A stretch of DNA of 64,000 nt, from contig JADJPJ010000100.1 in assembly GCA_016713325.1 (NCBI GenBank), forward strand, positions 1-64,000, written 5' to 3'. The notes under the pieces are model-generated. The model ran no database searches. It was not told the origin of the DNA and worked only from the letters and a program-made list of their open reading frames with translations. Of this stretch, positions 60,306 through 64,000 are shown piece by piece. A program made the translations under genes and the position numbers. Source of the DNA: Candidatus Flexifilum affinis (GTDB lineage: Bacteria; Chloroflexota; Anaerolineae; Aggregatilineales; Phototrophicaceae). Position 1 is the first letter of the stretch; each line of letters opens with the position of its first letter.

Positions 60306-61296
60306 CCGCAGGCAGAAGCGGGATCGTGACCTCGGGCGCCTGGCCTTCCAGCGATTCCAGGAAAGCCAGGATGTACTTGACTTCGTCATCCGTCAGGTCG
60401 CGGTTCAACTGGACGCTGCCCATGATGCGAACAGCCTCTTCCAGGGTCGCGGCGCTGCCGTCATGGAAGTACGGCGCGGTCAGGGAGACATTGCGCCACG
60501 TCGAAACGCGGAACATGAAGGCGTCGGCATCGGCGCCGGTGACCGTGGCCAGACCGCGATCCTCACCGTGGACGAACGGCATCAGCGTGCCGATGGACAG
60601 CATCGGGCCGTTGTGGCAGGCGACGCAGCCGACCTGAACGACGATTTCCATACCGCGCTTGGCGTCATCGGACAGGGCCGATTCGTCGCCGCGCAGCCAG
60701 CGGTCCAGGGCGTCATCCGGGGTGACCAGGGTGCGCTCAAAGGTGGCGATCGCCTTGGCAATGTTGAGGAAGGTGATCGGCTCTGCTTCGTCAGGGAAAG
60801 CGGCCTGGAAGTACGGCAGGTAGCCTTCGATGTTGGCGATGGTCTCGACGGCCAGATCAGCAGGCATGGCCATTTCGACGCCGGCCTGGATGGGGCCTTG
60901 GGCCTGTTCTTCCAGACCCGTCGCGCGGCCATCCCAGAACTGCAGGTTGAAGAAGGCGGCGTTCAGGACGGTCGGGGCATTGCGGCCACCCGTCTCGAAT
61001 TCATGGCCCAGCGAAGAAGGCAGACGATCGGTGCCGCCGAGGCTCAGGTTGTGGCAGGTGTGGCAGGAAATAATGCCGCTGGCCGAGAGACGGGGATCGA
61101 AGTACAGCATCTTGCCCAGTTCAATTTTCTCGGGCGTCATCGGGTTGTCTTCAGGGACCGGCGCAGCGTCGGGAAGGGTCGCAAACAGACCCTGCGTGAC
61201 CTGCGGGCGTGGTTCTTCCTGGGCATAGATCGCCGCGGCCGCGAAGACCATCAGCACGCCCAAAACCACCAATGCGACAATCAAGTTTCTCTTCAT
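60301..61296 (-). CDS. Di-haem cytochrome c peroxidase (CcpA/MauG family)
   Basis: The protein has 331 residues with a signal peptide (NLIVALVVLGVLMVFAAAAIYA). Haem sites are CHTCH (78-82) and CVACH at about 227. Family motifs include LGKMLYFDPRLSASGIISC, RNAPTVLNAAFFNLQFWDGR, and a C-terminal RVSTWRNVSLTAPYFHDGSA. It reduces hydrogen peroxide in the periplasm using electrons from a c-type cytochrome; MauG-like maturation roles are an alternative. Its 348-bp upstream spacer, shared with the fasciclin gene, contains a CRP/FNR-like palindrome, so regulation by redox or oxygen is plausible. Confidence 0.92.
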   Translation of the reverse strand: MKRNLIVALVVLGVLMVFAAAAIYAQEEPRPQVTQGLFATLPDAAPVPEDNPMTPEKIELGKMLYFDPRLSASGIISCHTCHNLSLGGTDRLPSSLGHEFETGGRNAPTVLNAAFFNLQFWDGRATGLEEQAQGPIQAGVEMAMPADLAVETIANIEGYLPYFQAAFPDEAEPITFLNIAKAIATFERTLVTPDDALDRWLRGDESALSDDAKRGMEIVVQVGCVACHNGPMLSIGTLMPFVHGEDRGLATVTGADADAFMFRVSTWRNVSLTAPYFHDGSAATLEEAVRIMGSVQLNRDLTDDEVKYILAFLESLEGQAPEVTIPLLPAD

Positions 61297-61388
61297 TGAA
61301 TTGCTCCTGTGCAGCTAGCTGTCGTGAGATGCGTGGCAGAATCACTATTATGTTGACGTTAGTTTAGGTTACCAAAACGTTTTTGAAC

Positions 61389-61406
61389 TTGTGACATTCG
61401 TCACAA
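61389..61406. promoter_or_regulatory. CRP/FNR-family operator
   Basis: TTGTGACATTCGTCACAA is a perfect 7-bp inverted repeat and fits the CRP consensus TGTGA-N6-TCACA exactly. A half site CGTCACAAG follows at about 61422-61430. It lies about 93 bp from the peroxidase start and 239 bp from the fasciclin start, between divergent genes. The minus-strand CATAAT at about 61345-61350 is a candidate -10 of the peroxidase promoter, which places the operator at an activating distance. Confidence 0.65.
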
Positions 61407-61644
61407 TCGCCTGATGAACATCGTCACAAGTGGGTCCATATCCTACAGGTTTAAAGGAGCAGCAGAGTCGCCAGGCTCATCAAAGTCCAAGGCTCGACTT
61501 ATCGGAATTTCGGGGATCGCTCACTTCGCGCTAAATTCCGACCCCTAACGTGGTGCAAGTACCTGCGCGCAGATTTGCAAACGTGATGTATCGTAAGCCG
61601 GATAACTTTGTAGCGGAACTTAGCCAAGTGGGAGTCAACATTCA

Positions 61645-62677
61645 ATGAAGAGCCGTTTCCTCACGATCGCGGTGCTCGTCATGGCCGCCCTGTTCATGGT
61701 CGCCCCCTCCTTCGCCCAGGATGAGCCGGGGACCATTGCCGACATCGTCGTCGCCAGCACCACCGCCGAAACGCCCGAGTTCACAATCCTGCTCGCCGCC
61801 GTCAGCGCCGCCGACCCGGCCGTGCTGGAGCTGCTGAGCAATCCTGAAGCCAATGTCACCGTCTTCGCCCCGACCGACGCCGCCTTCGCCGCGGCCCTGG
61901 AAGCGCTCGGCGTCAGCGCCGAAGATCTGCTGGCCGACACCGCCATGCTGACCAACATCCTCCTGTACCACGTCGTCCCCGGCTCCTTCGCCGCTGAGGC
62001 CGTCGTCGCGCTGGATGGCGCCCTGATCGGCACCATGTACCCCGAGACGGCGCTGAGCCATCTCCGCGGGCGACATGGGCGTCATGGTCAACGAGTCCAA
62101 CGTGGTCGCGACCGACGTGATGGCCTCCAACGGCATCGTGCACGTCATCGACGCGGTCCTGCTGCCCCCGGCCATGGAAGACATGGGTGATGGCATGGGC
62201 GAGATGATGGAACCCGCCGGCAACATCGCTGAGGTCGTTATTGCGGCCGCCGGCGCCGAAGCGCCGGAATTCACCACCCTGCTGGCCGCTGTCCAGGCGG
62301 CTGACCCGGCCATCCTGGCCACGCTGACCGGCGCCGGCCCGTACACCGTCTTCGCGCCGACCGACGCGGCCTTCACGGCGGCCCTGGAAGCCCTGGGCAT
62401 CACGGCCGAGCAGCTCCTGGCCGACGTCGAGACCCTGACCAGCGTCCTGGCTTACCACGTCGTGCCCGGCCACTTCGCTTCGCCGACCGTCGTGGCGGTT
62501 GCCGGCGCTGAGGGCGGCGCGACGATCGCCACCGCACTGGCCGGTACCACGGTCAACGTCTCCCTGGATGGCGAGTCGGTCAAGGTCAACGACGCCACCG
62601 TCGTGACGGTCGACGTGCACGCCTCCAACGGCATCATCCACGTCATCGACGCGGTCATCCTGCCTCCCAGCGAATAA
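61645..62677 (+). CDS. Secreted protein with two fasciclin domains (one frameshift)
   Basis: Two frames make one gene of about 343 codons. A signal peptide (FLTIAVLVMAALFMVAPSFA) precedes FAS1 domain 1 (EFTILLAAVSAADPAVLELL, NVTVFAPTDAAFAAALEALG, LLYHVVPGSF, ending ASNGIVHVIDAVLLPP) and FAS1 domain 2 (EFTTLLAAVQAADPAILATL, YTVFAPTDAAFTAALEALGI, LAYHVVPGHF, ASNGIIHVIDAVILPPSE). An extra base at about 62055-62058 (GCGCTGAGCC where GCGCTGACC is expected) shifts the frame inside domain 1, after ALIGTMYPETAL. The protein is probably an adhesion or matrix component. The high identity of the two domains points to a recent internal duplication. Confidence 0.82.
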
Positions 62678-62749
62678 GGATAGGCTGAGTCAAACGTGCT
62701 GAGCGCGGAGTAAGCGGCGCTGAGTGCGGAATGACAACCAATGTAGTCT

Positions 62750-62793
62750 GAGGACTGAGTCGGCCCGGGGGGAAACGGGTTGGCTCAGTCCTC
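62750..62793 (+). terminator. Hairpin after the fasciclin gene
   Basis: GAGGACTGAG/CTCAGTCCTC encloses a second CCCG/CGGG stem. There is no long T-tract, but its position about 73 bp after the stop suggests a terminator. Confidence 0.55.
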
Positions 62794-62885
62794 AGTCATT
62801 TGGGGGTATGTGAGGCGGTGCTGACAGATGTGGGGTAAGTATGGTTCTGCCGCCAAGGGCTTGTGAATTTAGATGCGCAGTCGCC

Positions 62886-62910
62886 GGACGCGCATTAGCG
62901 CGTCCCTACG
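62886..62910. repeat. CCCTACG-tailed palindrome
   Basis: GGACGCGC, loop ATTA, GCGCGTCC, tail CTACG. It lies just beyond the 3' end of the beta-propeller gene. Confidence 0.8.
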
Positions 62911-62931
62911 AAGGGGAGTGGGGCTTAGCCG

Positions 62932-64000
62932 CTACTCACTCCAGACCGGTCCGCTGCCTCGTCCCAGGTTGAGCGTCCGCTGCCGGTCCCACACAATAAG
63001 GTCAACCATCGGACTGCCAGTGCCCGCCGCAGTCCACGCCAGCCGACCATCGTGGCTCCACATAGGTACGCGATACTCCGCGTCAGGATTCCCACTGGCG
63101 TCGATAACATGCTGCTGCCCATCCCAGACGATGATTTCAAAGAAGTTGTTTCGGTGATTCCATGCGTTCCACACCAATCGCCCGTCGTGGCTCCATTGCG
63201 GTTGAGTGTCACGCGCGTCCGGGTTCTGGCTGATGTCGCGCACGCTCTCGCCATCCCACATCACAATTTCCTTGCCCGTGCCAGTTGCTGCTGTCCATGC
63301 CAGCTGCCCGTCGCGGCTCCACCGCGGGTCGCGACCCGGCGCGTCCAGCTCCCGGCTGAGGTTACGGACCTGCTCACCGTCCCATAGAAAGATCTCGTCG
63401 CCGCGATCCTGAACGGACGCCCAGGCGAGCCGGCCATCGTCGCTCCAGGTGTAGTCGTGCCACCGCCGGTTCGGGCTAACACAGACCGTCCGTGCGCCGT
63501 CCCACACGAACAAATCGCTCTGTCCGCTGCGTAAAAACTCCCAGGCGAGCTGTCCGTCTGCACTCCAGGTGAAAAGCAAGTTCTGCGCATCCGGGTTTCG
63601 ACCGACGAGGATGATCTGCTGCCCGTCCCAGACGACGAGCGAGAAGTCCTGTTCGGGCCGGCGCGACGACCGCCACGCCAGCCGTCCATCCTGGCTCCAT
63701 TCTGGCATCGTGTCCCGTAGATCCGGGTTCTGACTGACGTTGCGCACCTGCTCGCCGTCCCATACCATGATCTCAGAATCGTCGCCGCTTGCCGCCACCC
63801 ACGCCAGACGTCCGTCCGCGCTCCAGGTGGGGGAGTAATCGCCACTCTCCGGGGTCTGGCTGACGTTGCGCACCTGCTCACCGTCCCAGATGACGATGTC
63901 GTAGCCTGCGATCCACGCCAGCCGACCATCGGCGCCCCAGGTTGGGAAGACGCTATACCACGGCGCTTTGACGCTGAAGTTGACGACCACACGCCCATCC
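62932..64000 (-). CDS. Beta-propeller protein, partial (5' end beyond window)
   Basis: At least 356 residues are visible, and the frame is still open at the window edge in a blade-like DGRVVVNFSV, so the start is missing. The sequence is a series of at least eight units of about 40 residues with the pattern W(S/G)xDGRLAW...(I/L)xVWDGEQVRNVSQNPD, the TolB/WD40-like PD40 type. Such propellers bind proteins or sugars; many Chloroflexota versions are extracytoplasmic, but the signal peptide cannot be seen here. The stop lies 22 bp from a palindromic repeat. Confidence 0.78.
   Translation of the reverse strand, partial: DGRVVVNFSVKAPWYSVFPTWGADGRLAWIAGYDIVIWDGEQVRNVSQTPESGDYSPTWSADGRLAWVAASGDDSEIMVWDGEQVRNVSQNPDLRDTMPEWSQDGRLAWRSSRRPEQDFSLVVWDGQQIILVGRNPDAQNLLFTWSADGQLAWEFLRSGQSDLFVWDGARTVCVSPNRRWHDYTWSDDGRLAWASVQDRGDEIFLWDGEQVRNLSRELDAPGRDPRWSRDGQLAWTAATGTGKEIVMWDGESVRDISQNPDARDTQPQWSHDGRLVWNAWNHRNNFFEIIVWDGQQHVIDASGNPDAEYRVPMWSHDGRLAWTAAGTGSPMVDLIVWDRQRTLNLGRGSGPVWSE

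Overview
The window looks like a chromosomal segment of a GC-rich Chloroflexota bacterium, probably of the Anaerolineae. This is inferred from gene content: secreted proteins with Thr/Pro linkers of the type TNTPVPPTATA, a ScyD-like propeller protein, fasciclin and cytochrome c peroxidase genes, an FtsK with a very long low-complexity linker, and many short palindromes. No rRNA, tRNA, CRISPR array or phage structural gene was recognised. Genes run in short operons on both strands, separated by repeat-rich spacers.

Layout. 1-2264: a complete insertion sequence embedded in short palindromes, then a tandem repeat array. 2265-10504: an esterase-like hydrolase, a trifunctional kinase/M23/aminotransferase fusion, a TIR-CBS fusion, a glycolipid-binding-domain protein, and a pseudo-receiver/thioredoxin-reductase-like flavoprotein. 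10859-14162: a fur-feoA-feoB-feoC iron uptake operon. 14477-21348: a Uma2 nuclease, then a small GTPase followed by two paralogous three-helix membrane proteins resembling Pycsar effector (DUF5706/PycTM) proteins, then two overlapping histidine kinase genes. 21557-25774: metG behind a candidate Met-codon attenuator, then a Tm-1-like gene and its TIM-barrel partner. 25775-31017: an AT-rich islet with a decayed STAND NTPase-TPR gene, broken by indels, a 154-bp MITE and an IS5-type element; it sits between two copies of a 72-bp direct repeat from the 3' end of the upstream gene. 31123-46669: Uma2, ftsK (frameshifted), a sugar-nucleotide epimerase, a pentapeptide protein, a cytochrome c lipoprotein, a ScyD-like protein, ankyrin, phospholipase-D-like, GNAT, sugar isomerase-like and STAS-like proteins. 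46925-50020: a divergent pair of secreted cohesin-like proteins. 50358-54978: hydantoinase B, a solute-binding lipoprotein and an ankyrin protein. 55441-64000: a VOC protein, a GT-C glycosyltransferase with a short palindromic element in its coding frame, a membrane protein, a secreted hydrolase, a cytochrome c peroxidase facing a fasciclin protein across a CRP/FNR-like operator, and a partial beta-propeller gene.

The strongest candidates for undescribed biology are the GTPase plus paired PycTM-like membrane proteins (15179-17055), the TIR-CBS fusion (6566-7882) and the metG leader attenuator (21557-21738). The decayed STAND islet shows that this locus has hosted other defence-like genes. Several likely essential or intact-looking genes (ftsK, ankyrin, fasciclin) carry single-base frameshifts, so some indels may be assembly errors; frameshift claims should be read with that in mind.
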